Position numbers and translations under genes: made by a program. The notes beneath the pieces were generated by a model that saw only the letters and a list, made by a program, of their open reading frames with translations, searched no databases and was not told the DNA's origin. From Sabulibacter ruber (GTDB lineage: Bacteria > Bacteroidota > Bacteroidia > Cytophagales > Hymenobacteraceae), in the NCBI RefSeq assembly GCF_017355955.1, contig NZ_JAFFID010000006.1, positions 62,001 through 126,000 on the forward strand: DNA of 64,000 bases, in the 5' to 3' direction. Every line of letters starts with the position of its first letter. Position 1 is the first letter of the stretch. Below are positions 9,388 through 17,525 of the stretch, one piece after another.

Positions 9388-9792
9388 TTAGTTGTTTTGC
9401 TTCCAATACAAAAATCCGAACAACATTAGGGCAACGAATTCTATCAACAGCCACCATAGTTGTTTGGTGATAAATCCGTCCAAAACGAAACCTGTCAATC
9501 TCGCTAGTATGACACCAAATGTTAATGCCGTAAGAAATCCCGCTGTGATTAAGCCCCATGAAGCCCAATCTCTATGAAATAACAAAAATACGCCCAAACC
9601 AATAAATAGTCCCCATTTTACTCTTTTCTCTATCATTTGATAAGCATCAACAGGTGTTGAAAAATTACCAAATAAATTAGGCTTTATTGCTAGAACGAAA
9701 CCTGCAATAAGCAAAATGGTGCCAGATATTTTCAGGAATGAATTCAATGGACAATTAAAAAGATAAAAGTAATAAGTACACCTATGCTTCAT
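9388..9792 (-). CDS. DUF4345-like small integral membrane protein
   Basis: The 134-residue sequence has four hydrophobic segments (about residues 20-36, 60-75, 80-98 and 110-128). The C-terminal part contains LARLTGFVLDG and QLWWLLIEFVAL, which resembles the DUF4345 family of unknown function. The start may lie internally, at residues following the odd Cys/Tyr-rich first 18. It sits between the alpha/beta hydrolase and the AraC regulator with gaps of about 20 bases, so it is most likely co-transcribed with them. Confidence 0.7.
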   Translation of the reverse strand: MKHRCTYYFYLFNCPLNSFLKISGTILLIAGFVLAIKPNLFGNFSTPVDAYQMIEKRVKWGLFIGLGVFLLFHRDWASWGLITAGFLTALTFGVILARLTGFVLDGFITKQLWWLLIEFVALMLFGFLYWKQNN

Positions 9793-9812
9793 TTTACGAG
9801 AAGCAGCCTTGT

Positions 9813-10742
9813 TTAAAGGTGTTCTTTGAAGAAAGGCACGATATGCCCTAATGCTTCTTTGGTAGCTTCAGGGCGGTCGTACAAATCATAGTGACTTGCG
9901 CCTTTTACGACGTGGATTTTTTTGTTGGTTGAGGCAGCCTTGTTGTACAAATCGAAACCGTCCCGGTACGAACCAAATCCACCCACTTTGTCGCCAACAA
10001 CTACCAAAAGCGGTTGGGTAAGGAAATATTCCGCCAAATGAAAAGCATCAAACACAATTAGGTTGCTCATACTTGTGAAAAGCAGTTTGTTGCACGAATT
10101 AGGATGTTGCCCCCGCGGTGTTCTGTAATAATCGATAGCTTCTAATAAATCCATTTCTTCTAAACCAGCCTGTTTGGCTTCATCAGCAGAATTGGGTATC
10201 CAGTTATTGATAAGAATTTCATGGCTGTTGGCTTCTGCTGTACGCTGTTGGGCAACTGCTTTGAGTACTTCCATCGGATTTGCTTCTCTGAAAGCTCTGC
10301 TTGCATTGCTTCCCACAACTGTTGCAATAGCTTTAATTCTCTTCTCCGAAATGGCAGCATTGGCAGCGTAACCACCACCAGCACAAACGCCCAATGCACC
10401 CATGCGGTTATGGTCAATAAAGGTCAAGGTTGTCAAAAAATCAATAGCACAACGGATATCTTCAACCCGTGTTGCAGGGTCTTCCAAAAATCTGGGTTCA
10501 CCACCGCTTTCACCCTGAAAGGAAGCGTCAAAGGTCAAAGCGACGAAGCCATTCTTAGCAAGTTGATTGGCATACAAACCAGCGGTTTGCTCTTTTACAC
10601 TGCTTCCGGGATGTACACAGACAATAACAGGATATTTTTGTGTATCATCAAAATTTTCGGGAAGGTGTAAGTATCCGACTACATTCCAGCTTCTGTTTTT
10701 AAAGTTTACTTTTTGCATTACTCTTTGTTTAAAGTTTGTCAT
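9813..10742 (-). CDS. Alpha/beta hydrolase (YcjY/COG1073-like)
   Basis: This 309-residue cytosolic protein opens with a beta-strand-rich domain (VNFKNRSWNVVGYLHLPENF) and has the oxyanion region VCVHPGSSVKEQ. Its nucleophile elbow is GVCAGGGY, with cysteine where serine is usual, as in dienelactone-hydrolase-like members. The acid residue probably lies near VVVGDKVGG and the histidine in KGASHYDLYD. It heads a three-gene operon with the DUF4345-like protein and the AraC regulator, an arrangement common for small detoxification or redox-response operons. Substrate unknown. Confidence 0.88.
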   Translation of the reverse strand: MTNFKQRVMQKVNFKNRSWNVVGYLHLPENFDDTQKYPVIVCVHPGSSVKEQTAGLYANQLAKNGFVALTFDASFQGESGGEPRFLEDPATRVEDIRCAIDFLTTLTFIDHNRMGALGVCAGGGYAANAAISEKRIKAIATVVGSNASRAFREANPMEVLKAVAQQRTAEANSHEILINNWIPNSADEAKQAGLEEMDLLEAIDYYRTPRGQHPNSCNKLLFTSMSNLIVFDAFHLAEYFLTQPLLVVVGDKVGGFGSYRDGFDLYNKAASTNKKIHVVKGASHYDLYDRPEATKEALGHIVPFFKEHL

Positions 10743-10851
10743 GCAAAATTCAGGAAGTATAAGGTAGGACGTGTTTCCGTATTACTGTTTGTTGTATCCA
10801 AATTGGTGGGATAGTGTGGGTTTAGTATTCGCCAACTTCTATATAACTTCT

Positions 10852-12198
10852 TTAGGCTGCTTCTTTTTTTAACTCGTTCAGCCTGCGCTCGAGGTAAATG
10901 ATCTTGGCCTGCTTGTACCTCTTTTGGTAGGCAGTAAGTTCGACGGGCTTAAACTCCTGGCCGCAAGCTACCATTTTGTAGTAAATGGTGGCGATCTTAT
11001 TAGCCGTGGCCACAGTGGCATACTTGTTACCACCCTTAGCTTTCATCCGCCTGAAGTAGTCACCGAGCCAGTTGTCACTTCGCTGCACGGCATTGGCGGC
11101 GTTACGGAAAGCCTGGCTGGCCGGGTTTGGCTTCTTTTTCATCAGGGTGCTACTGATAAGCTTCCCGCCGGATATTTTGTTGTTGGGGCACAGGTTCAGC
11201 CAGCTGGCAAAGTGCTTGGCCGTTTCCCATTTGCCCATGTCTGTGCCGGTTTCGGAGAGAATCTCCAGTGCGGCAATGTCACTGATGCCGTAAATGGCCA
11301 TCACGTCCACCCCCAGTGCTTTTTTCAGGTAGGAGCAGGTGTTGAACGATGGTTTGTTCCTGTTGGCCTTCTTAGCAGAGACGGCCTCACCCTCAGGCGC
11401 CGCTTCAGGGCGGATTTCCCCATGGTAATGCCCCAACTGCTTCTCAATGGCCACATCGCACGAGGCGATGCGTTCGGTCAGGTACTTATAGCCCATGTAA
11501 CAGTCCTCCAGCAGGTAAAGCTGCTCTGTGCGCCAGTTGCCTTGCAGGGACTTGAGGAGGGTTGCCCTGTCGGCTTTCACCTTGAAATGGACGCAGGCAA
11601 GGAAGTTCTCCGCTGCCCTCTCCCCCCGCAGGATGGCCTCAATGATGGCAAGGCCGCTCTTGCCGGTGATGTCACGCAGCAACGTGTGCACCTTCACGTT
11701 CATCAGCTCCAAGGCCTTTTGCATCCTCAGCACGCATCTGCCTCTATCCTGGGTGAGCGTTCTGCGGTGGCGAACCAGCGTGCGCAGCGCCTCCTGCTGG
11801 TCGTCGGGCAAATAGCTGCTGCGGAGCAGTCCGCAACTGTGCAGCTTCTGGATCCAGCGCGCATCATCCTCATCGTTCTTCCTGCCGCTCACGTTCTTAA
11901 CCTGTTTGGCATTGACCAGGTAAACCTCCAGACCATGCTGGGTGAGCAGGTTGAACAAAGGTCTCCAGTATACGCCAGTGCTCTCCATGGCCACCGTGTC
12001 CACCCCGCACTCGAGCAGCCAAGCGGCGATGGCCTCCAGATCGCAGGTCATCGTCCCAAAGGACCTGACCTGCAGCGTATCCCTGCCCTCAGGAACGGCA
12101 ACGGCGTGAATGGTGTCTCCCACATCAATACCTGCCGCGTTCGGGTTGACCAGCGGCAGGTTGATGGCACCCTCTCTTGTGGTGGTTTGCTTTTTCAT
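10852..12198 (-). mobile_element. IS110-family transposase (448 aa)
   Basis: The 448-residue transposase carries the DEDD RuvC-like N-terminal domain (AAGIDVGDTIHAVAVPEG; AMESTGVYWRPL; RKNDEDDARWI). Its C-terminal transposase_20 region contains IYGISDIAALEILSETGTDM and a conserved serine segment (GGKLISSTLM). IS110 enzymes work with a bridge RNA encoded beside the gene. The roughly 200-300 bases upstream of the start (12199 to about 12430) are non-coding and are the likely location. Element ends could not be fixed, because IS110 elements lack terminal inverted repeats. Confidence 0.93.
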
Positions 12199-12430
12199 AG
12201 GCTTTAATGTTTTGGGATAAATACAAAAGCCGTTGCCTGCCGCCCAGTCAGTTTACTCTTCTATGCGGGCTCTATCGCCCAGTTTGAAACCAAATGGGGC
12301 AGCAGAACCACACTACTGGTAGAGTTCATCCACTCAATGTTAGGAAAGGTCTCGCTGCAAAGGCTCCTGTAACTGATTTTACCGTCTTCCCAAATTTTCA
12401 GCCTAAAAGCTATGCACAAGTTATTATGTC
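12199..12430 (-). ncRNA. Candidate bridge-RNA leader of the 448-aa IS110 element
   Basis: This non-coding leader contains complementary arms on the minus strand (GCAGCGAGACC with GGTTCTGCTGC, about 12300-12357) and a second structured stretch at 12240-12285. The location, 5' of the transposase, matches the IS110 subgroup. Donor and target guide segments could not be assigned, because the element ends are unknown. The leader includes CGAGACC and CTAACATTG, strings that also occur in attC sites of this window. Confidence 0.4.
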
Positions 12431-12537
12431 GGAAACATTGGCCGGGCCAATACAGGCACTACTGGATAAACGGAACTACTCCGGTTACTGGCCTATGTAC
12501 GGAGCCGAATATATGCTTATTTGTCCACTTCTATTCC

Positions 12538-12730
12538 CTATTTGCGGGTGCCTCCTGCGTAGAGCCGCTGCGCCTGGATGGCCTTGAAGGTGCCGCCTCT
12601 GCTGGTCTTGAAACCCCCTCTGTTCAACTCCTTCGCTATCTCCCGCCAGGGGGGCGTGCCGCTTTCCCTGGTGCTTTCCCGGAGCGATCTGACTAGGGCC
12701 GTCGCCCGCCGGTTGTTCTCGTTGGCTCTG
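12538..12730 (-). pseudogene. Serine-recombinase C-terminal fragment
   Basis: The last 60 codons of a longer open frame give NENNRRATALVRSLREST, then IAKELNRGGFKTSRGG and FKAIQAQRLYAGGTRK. This resembles the helix-turn-helix end of large serine recombinases or resolvases (IAxxLNxxGxxTxRG). Upstream codons in the same frame look random and no catalytic domain is present, so only a 3' fragment remains. It lies beside the IS110 element in a scarred region. Confidence 0.5.
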
Positions 12731-13009
12731 GGTTTATCACCATCAATACTACCTATTGGATACCAGAGCCAACAGTCTTTCAGCTCCAACATCATATCAC
12801 TGATTATTGATCGGTGTTCCCTTCTTGCAGGAGACACGAAGAACACCGATCCAATGACCTGACCGGGGTGGCAGAGCCTGTGAAAAGCAACAAGAAAGCT
12901 CACAACTGAATGTGTCACGAATATTTTCGCATTTATTTTGAAAGTAGTATTCAGATGTACATAGATGAAGACAGCAGGTGTCCCTGTAGGACCCCGCGCC
13001 AGTCTTGCG

Positions 13010-13250
13010 GGCCACGCACACGTAAGTGCAGCTGCTTTTTCTGGGAGAGGGGTTGCGGTAGGAGCGCAGGTTAGCCGGCCGGTAGTTGAACTCTGCCTTT
13101 CCGAACTTCCCCTGCAACACTTCGGCCTTTGGGTATGGTTGTCGGTGATGGACCCTGACGACGAAGCCCAACGGGTGTTGGATGTCCGGGAAGAACTCCC
13201 GCGTGACGCCTTGCCCCGGCCGGTGATAGGGCTTAGAGACCACACCCCAG
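13010..13250 (-). pseudogene. Unrecognised coding-like fragment
   Basis: A minus-strand frame gives KAWGVVSKPYHRPGQG, FFPDIQHPLGFVVRVHHRQ and EFNYRPANLRSYRNPSPRK, with a natural residue mix and no internal stop for about 75 codons, then turns into cysteine-rich nonsense. I do not recognise the family. It is probably the remnant of a gene lost when this region was rearranged. Confidence 0.25.
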
Positions 13251-13428
13251 GCCTTCCATTCGCCTCTGCATGGAATAGGTGTGAGGGGAAGCTAAACAAA
13301 GTCAATTAGACTAACCTCAGGGCAGGGTACCTTGGTTCTAGGGAGGGGCAAAGCTCGGTATTTGAGGAGCTTCACCGGAAGGAAACCACCGGAATCCCAT
13401 ATTCCAGATGGCAAAAAGGAGGTTCATC

Positions 13429-15282
13429 TTACCGGGTCAGTTCCTGCTGCCCCGGGGATCGGGTTTCCCGCTGGCCCGCGATTTCCCTGCGCGCCGAACG
13501 GTCCGCCTCGGGCTCCAGGACCTGGTTGCCCTTCTGAGAGCCGACCGCATCCAGCGTTCTGGAGATCTTGCCGATCTCTTCCTGGTCTGTCCGGTAGCTC
13601 ACCTTCATCTCCGATCGCCTCAGGTTCCCGTCAGAAGAGCTCTCGAGTTCCCCGACCCTGGCCCCGCTCCGCCGGAGGGCCTCCTGCACAGCCTCCGCTT
13701 TCCCCCTGGCGTCCGCCCCTTTGCCTTGCTCCTCCACTCTTATCAGGAGTTGGTTCTCGGCGCCTTGTCCCGGGGTATCCCCAAAGGGGTGGGCGGATGG
13801 GGAGAGGGACTTCTCGTTGGGATCGGGCAAGGGCGTTTTCTCCCGTTCAGGGTCAACCTTCGGCGGCTGGGGAGAGACGCGCTGCTTTTCCTTCTCCTGC
13901 TCGTCCAAGAGGGCCTGCCGGCGGATCTGCTCGGCGGAAAGGCCCTGGTTGGCCAGCTCCAGGTCCCGGTTGAAATCCTTGGCCAGGGGGTAGTCCACCC
14001 GGAGGAAGTTCGCCGGCTGCCGCTCCGCCACCGGCCGGAGCTGCTCCCGCTGCCGGTACAGCTCCTGGCTCAGAACCTCCAGCTGCGCCGTGTCCGCCCG
14101 GGCCACGCTCAGCCGCAGGACGGTCTCCTTCTCCGTGGACCGCTGGATGCTCACCTCGATGCTGGGCTCCTCCTGGGTTGAGTTGATGCGCTCCACCTGG
14201 CGCAGGATCGGCTGGACCCGCTCGGTTCCTTCCGAAAAGCTCTGGTGTTGGACGTCCACCCGCAGGTGGGTGTGGTACCGCCCCAAGGTGGCGTGCCAGT
14301 GGAGGGGCCGGGTCGCCTCCCGGTAGGCCTCCTGGTCGGCCACCGGCTGGAACGGCCGGGCCACCTGGAGGTCGTTGAGGTAGTTGATGTTGTACCTCCT
14401 GCCCGCCGCGTCCCGGTCATCGGCCAGGATGACCTCCCGGGGCTGCTGTTTGTCGATGACCTTCTGGATCAGCTCCGTCTGCCGGTCCGTCACCGTCCCT
14501 GCGGTGGCGATGTACATGGTGTTTTTCCCGTCGTGCTTCAGCTGGTGGTAACTCATCGCGTCGATGGCGCTCTCGGTGATGACCAGGCGTTCCACCGGGG
14601 TGCCCTTCCCCTGGGTGGGGAACGAGACCCAGATGCCGTCCTTGGGGAGCTCCAGCAGGCTCCGGTAGTCCTTGTTTTTCTGCTCCACGCTGGCCAGGCC
14701 CCGCTCGTTGTAAAGGGGGAAGGCGGTGTTCCTGAAGTTGTTCCGCTGGCTGGTGAACACCCGGCCCTGGAAAGCCGGGCTGTCGATCGTCTCATCGGTC
14801 AGGCCCCGGCTGTGGAGGTAGCTGCGGTCGCTCAGCTCCTTGCGGACGCCCAGCACCTCGGCGATCAGCCGGGTCCGCTTCCGCTCCTCCTCTTCCGGGC
14901 TTTCGGCCGCATGCCCCTGCTTCGGGGGAAGGGGACCGGGACGGGAGGGGGCGGGCGGCGGAAGTTCTTGGGGATACGGGCTGCCGTCGAGGTATTCCCG
15001 CAGGTGCTGGCGCACCTCCCCCAGGTTCTTGTTCTCCCGGGTTTTCACGAAGTCGATGATCGTGCCCCGGTCCCAGTCGTCGCCGGGGTTGAAGTAGACC
15101 TGCCGCTGGTCTTTCCGCGAGACGATGAGGTGTTCGCCGTCATTGACCAGGTGGTGCCAGTCCCCCCGCCGGCCCTGGGATTTGATTTGGTAGCCCTGCC
15201 GTTGGGCATAGGCGACCAGGTCTATCTCCTGTTTGAACCTCTCCAGTTCCTGGGGATCATTCTCCAATGTTTTCCTTTCCAT
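13429..15282 (-). CDS. DUF3991/TOPRIM-domain plasmid protein
   Basis: This protein has about 617 residues counted from the ATG at 15282; an upstream in-frame ATG at 15348 would add 22 unlikely residues. The N-terminal part (DLVAYAQRQGYQIKSQGRRG, then DRGTIIDFVKTREN) is the CHC2/DUF3991 DNA-primase-like module. The TOPRIM fold follows, with VITESAIDAMSYHQL and VILADDRDAAGRRY as its two acidic motifs. The C-terminal half is charged and probably elongated. Such proteins accompany mobilization and conjugation modules and may prime the transferred strand. It is oriented away from the tra operon. Confidence 0.85.
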   Translation of the reverse strand: MERKTLENDPQELERFKQEIDLVAYAQRQGYQIKSQGRRGDWHHLVNDGEHLIVSRKDQRQVYFNPGDDWDRGTIIDFVKTRENKNLGEVRQHLREYLDGSPYPQELPPPAPSRPGPLPPKQGHAAESPEEEERKRTRLIAEVLGVRKELSDRSYLHSRGLTDETIDSPAFQGRVFTSQRNNFRNTAFPLYNERGLASVEQKNKDYRSLLELPKDGIWVSFPTQGKGTPVERLVITESAIDAMSYHQLKHDGKNTMYIATAGTVTDRQTELIQKVIDKQQPREVILADDRDAAGRRYNINYLNDLQVARPFQPVADQEAYREATRPLHWHATLGRYHTHLRVDVQHQSFSEGTERVQPILRQVERINSTQEEPSIEVSIQRSTEKETVLRLSVARADTAQLEVLSQELYRQREQLRPVAERQPANFLRVDYPLAKDFNRDLELANQGLSAEQIRRQALLDEQEKEKQRVSPQPPKVDPEREKTPLPDPNEKSLSPSAHPFGDTPGQGAENQLLIRVEEQGKGADARGKAEAVQEALRRSGARVGELESSSDGNLRRSEMKVSYRTDQEEIGKISRTLDAVGSQKGNQVLEPEADRSARREIAGQRETRSPGQQELTR

Positions 15283-15369
15283 CGCGCGGGGCCAAAGGGC
15301 GGATTCCAGAAAATGCGAACAGCGGGTCTGCCCGTTGTCTTCCTCCAAAAATCTAAACCGAACGCGGTT

Positions 15370-15747
15370 TCAGTGGGGGGCGCCCCCGGCCAGGCCGTCG
15401 ATGTAGGTCAACTGCTCCCGGAACTGCTGCAGCTCCGGCTCGCCGGGGAAAAGGAAAAGGTACCGGTCGTCCTCGCCGGTGGCCAGTGGGTTCTGGGAGG
15501 CGGTGGTCTCAAAGGACAGGGCCGCCAGGAGGCGCTGCAGGAGCCGGGGCTCCTTCCGCTTCAGGGTCCCGTTCTTCAGGTTGACGACGGTCGTGTAGGG
15601 AAAGGAGAACTGGGCGCAGAACGGTTTGAGCTGCCCGTGTCCCAATACCTTCAGCCGGTATCGGATATAGCGAAGCACATCAGCATAGGGCACAAACAGC
15701 TGGGGGTTAGGGAATCCCAATGGCTTCAAGGCGTCGGTTGTAGGCAT
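15370..15747 (-). CDS. Small helix-turn-helix protein, candidate tra regulator
   Basis: The 125-residue protein contains a likely lambda-repressor-type HTH in LKPFCAQFSFPYTTVVNLKN followed by GTLKRKEPRLLQRLLAAL. It ends with an acidic tail. It lies between the TOPRIM gene and the divergent tra operon. A perfect 28-base palindrome starts 24 bases upstream of its start, and a related palindrome lies at the head of the tra genes, so autoregulation and control of tra are plausible. This is inference; no close family is recognised. Confidence 0.6.
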   Translation of the reverse strand: MPTTDALKPLGFPNPQLFVPYADVLRYIRYRLKVLGHGQLKPFCAQFSFPYTTVVNLKNGTLKRKEPRLLQRLLAALSFETTASQNPLATGEDDRYLFLFPGEPELQQFREQLTYIDGLAGGAPH

Positions 15748-15770
15748 AGTGGAAGGAGTTTGCCAACCGC

Positions 15771-15798
15771 CTTACAGGCTCCCCGGGGAGCCTGTAAG
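15771..15798. promoter_or_regulatory. 28-bp perfect palindrome, candidate operator
   Basis: CTTACAGGCTCCCC is followed immediately by its complement GGGGAGCCTGTAAG. The site lies 24 bases upstream of the small HTH gene, in the divergent region before the tra operon. A degenerate copy (ACAGGCTTCCCGGGGAAG) lies at 16723-16740, directly before traE. A terminator is less likely, because no T-run follows. Confidence 0.55.
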
Positions 15799-15939
15799 AA
15801 AAGCAGTCGGTGCTTCATAGTATTCAGGCCTCCAAGTTAGGGTTTATCGCCACAGGTTGACAAAACACCGATTCAATAATCAGCGGTTCACCTGATGCCT
15901 TCGGGATACTCCGGCTGTGTTCCATTAAACGCACCTCTA

Positions 15940-15985
15940 TTGAATAAGTTTTTACTAACTTTTGTATAACTTTTAAACAACTATT
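15940..15985 (+). promoter_or_regulatory. Probable promoter of the tra operon
   Basis: An AT-rich stretch ahead of the first tra-region gene contains TAACTTTTG, matching the Bacteroidetes -7 element TAnnTTTG, with further AT-rich sequence upstream. The first start codon follows about 60 bases downstream at 16014. Confidence 0.4.
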
Positions 15986-16013
15986 CGGAAACGCTCCCGT
16001 TAAAGGAAGTACC

Positions 16014-16721
16014 ATGGCGCCCAAGATCCTCCATATCGGCTCGGTGCTGGTCCCGGGATTGCTGCTGCTCGCCCTGATCTGGTGGAGGTTCCGGGGCGGG
16101 GGAAGAGACGCGGCGGGAACCGGCCCGGAGATGGAACTGTCCCGCTACAGGCCCTTGCGGGAATACCACTACGATGTAAGTGAGTTCCTGCGCCCCCCTC
16201 CCCGGGAAGCGGAGGAGGAAGAAGAAAGCGGGGAGGGACTCCATACCGTCCTGCAGGAACTGCTCGCCTCCACCAGCCCCAGGCCGGGGCTGTGGGAGGA
16301 GGAAGAGCTGGGGGAGGACGTTTCCCCTCTGGACCCATGGCAAGACCGGACAGAAACAGAGCTAGATACCGAACCCAGCTCCCCGCCGGGGGAGGAAGGC
16401 GGGAGCCCCGTTCCGGAAAGCGGCTTCCGCCATGAACCCTTACCCAACCAGTCGGCAACTGCCTCCGGCGGTTCCGATGCCCCGGATGACGGGCAGGACA
16501 CCATCGCCCCGTCTCTTTTCCTCAACGTTGTCACGGCCCCTGCCGGAACGGAGAACGACACCCGGAACCGGCAAGCCGTGGCCGAGCACCGCGCCCGCAA
16601 GGGGGCGGCCCTGCGCGCCAAACTCACGCACCAGAAAGAAGCACTGGGGGAGCTGTTCCCCGGGAACCCCGTCGTGCCCGGCTGGCCGGGAACGACGGAG
16701 GGTAAGCCGTCCGGCGCCTGA
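16014..16721 (+). CDS. Membrane-anchored acidic protein, first gene of the tra run
   Basis: This 235-residue protein has one N-terminal membrane helix (about residues 7-24, VLVPGLLLLALIWW) followed by a short basic stretch and a long acidic, Pro/Glu-rich region (EAEEEEESGEG, WEEEELGED). A conserved-looking C-terminal block (VAEHRARKGAALRAKLTHQK) ends it. No family is recognised. It is co-oriented with traE and sits 58 bases upstream of it, so it probably belongs to the transfer apparatus, perhaps as an accessory inner-membrane factor. Confidence 0.6.
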   Translation: MAPKILHIGSVLVPGLLLLALIWWRFRGGGRDAAGTGPEMELSRYRPLREYHYDVSEFLRPPPREAEEEEESGEGLHTVLQELLASTSPRPGLWEEEELGEDVSPLDPWQDRTETELDTEPSSPPGEEGGSPVPESGFRHEPLPNQSATASGGSDAPDDGQDTIAPSLFLNVVTAPAGTENDTRNRQAVAEHRARKGAALRAKLTHQKEALGELFPGNPVVPGWPGTTEGKPSGA

Positions 16722-16779
16722 TACAGGCTTCCCGGGGAAGTTTCCCCTTTCCCATCCGTTCACTTTAACCCCAAGACAC

Positions 16780-17184
16780 ATGTGCACCGAACCGAAAAGA
16801 GGAGGCGCCGGCCCGTGGGCCGGAGTCTCCGGAAAAGCCCAGGCCCTGCTGCTGAAAGGGCGGGCGTACGAGCCCTCCCCCTGGGAGAGAAGGCTGATGG
16901 CGACCCTGATGGCCCTGGCCGCGGGGCGGGGAGCCCTGGCCCAGGGCGGCACTGCGGCGGCCCTGGAGGGCATCCAGGAGACCATCATCACCATCGTGCA
17001 GGTCGTTTTCTCCATCATCCTGGTGATCGGCCTGATCCGGGTGGTGATGAAATTCCTCAACGGGGCGCCCGACGCCCTGTCCTCCCTCGGCTGGCTCGTG
17101 GGCGGGGTCATCCTGTGGTTCGGCTTCCAGTTCTTCAAGGATGACCTGGTGGGGACCGTGGGGGGAGAAGGGGGTGTCCGGTAA
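16780..17184 (+). CDS. traE: TraE-like conjugation protein (DUF4134)
   Basis: Counted from the ATG at 16780 (MCTEPKRGG), the protein has 134 residues. It has a first hydrophobic segment that may be cleaved after LAQGG, then two membrane helices (TIVQVVFSIILVIGLIRVV and LGWLVGGVILWFGFQF). This matches DUF4134, the VirB2-like pilin-class TraE of Bacteroidetes conjugative elements. The in-frame ATG at 16432 lies inside the preceding gene and is rejected. traF follows 11 bases downstream. Confidence 0.85.
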   Translation: MCTEPKRGGAGPWAGVSGKAQALLLKGRAYEPSPWERRLMATLMALAAGRGALAQGGTAAALEGIQETIITIVQVVFSIILVIGLIRVVMKFLNGAPDALSSLGWLVGGVILWFGFQFFKDDLVGTVGGEGGVR

Positions 17185-17195
17185 CCGTCCCCGCC

Positions 17196-17525
17196 ATGCG
17201 TTCCTACCGAAGCATCGAGAAACCCGCCCAGCTCCTGGGCATGCACCTGGCGGACCTGGGGCTGGTGGTGGGGCTTTTCATCGGGTCCGTGCTGCTGCTC
17301 GGTTTCCTGAACCTGCTGGTGCCCCTCCCGCGCCTGGTCTACCTGGCGGTCTTCCTGCTGGAGGCCGGGCTGCTGGCCGCCCTGCGCTTCCTGGCCAAAA
17401 CCCGTCCGCCGGGGTTTCTCCTCGGCTGGCTCTCCCACCGGTTCCGGCAGCCCCGCCGGATCGCCGTGGGTATCCTCCCTTTAACCTTACCGAATGATGA
17501 GAAAAGAAAGAACCGTCCCGTTTGA
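17196..17525 (+). CDS. traF: TraF-like conjugation protein (DUF4133)
   Basis: This 109-residue inner-membrane protein begins RSYRSIEKPAQLLGMHLADL, a typical DUF4133 opening, and has two hairpin membrane helices (about residues 24-41 and 46-64). It is the VirB3 counterpart in Bacteroidetes type IV secretion. Its last 32 bases overlap the start of traG, implying translational coupling as in other VirB3-VirB4 pairs. Confidence 0.88.
   Translation: MRSYRSIEKPAQLLGMHLADLGLVVGLFIGSVLLLGFLNLLVPLPRLVYLAVFLLEAGLLAALRFLAKTRPPGFLLGWLSHRFRQPRRIAVGILPLTLPNDEKRKNRPV

Noticed and set aside
14245..15840. 531-codon plus-strand frame opposite the TOPRIM gene
   Set aside because: It is an antisense shadow with repetitive Val/Gly/Pro composition; the TOPRIM motifs lie on the minus strand.
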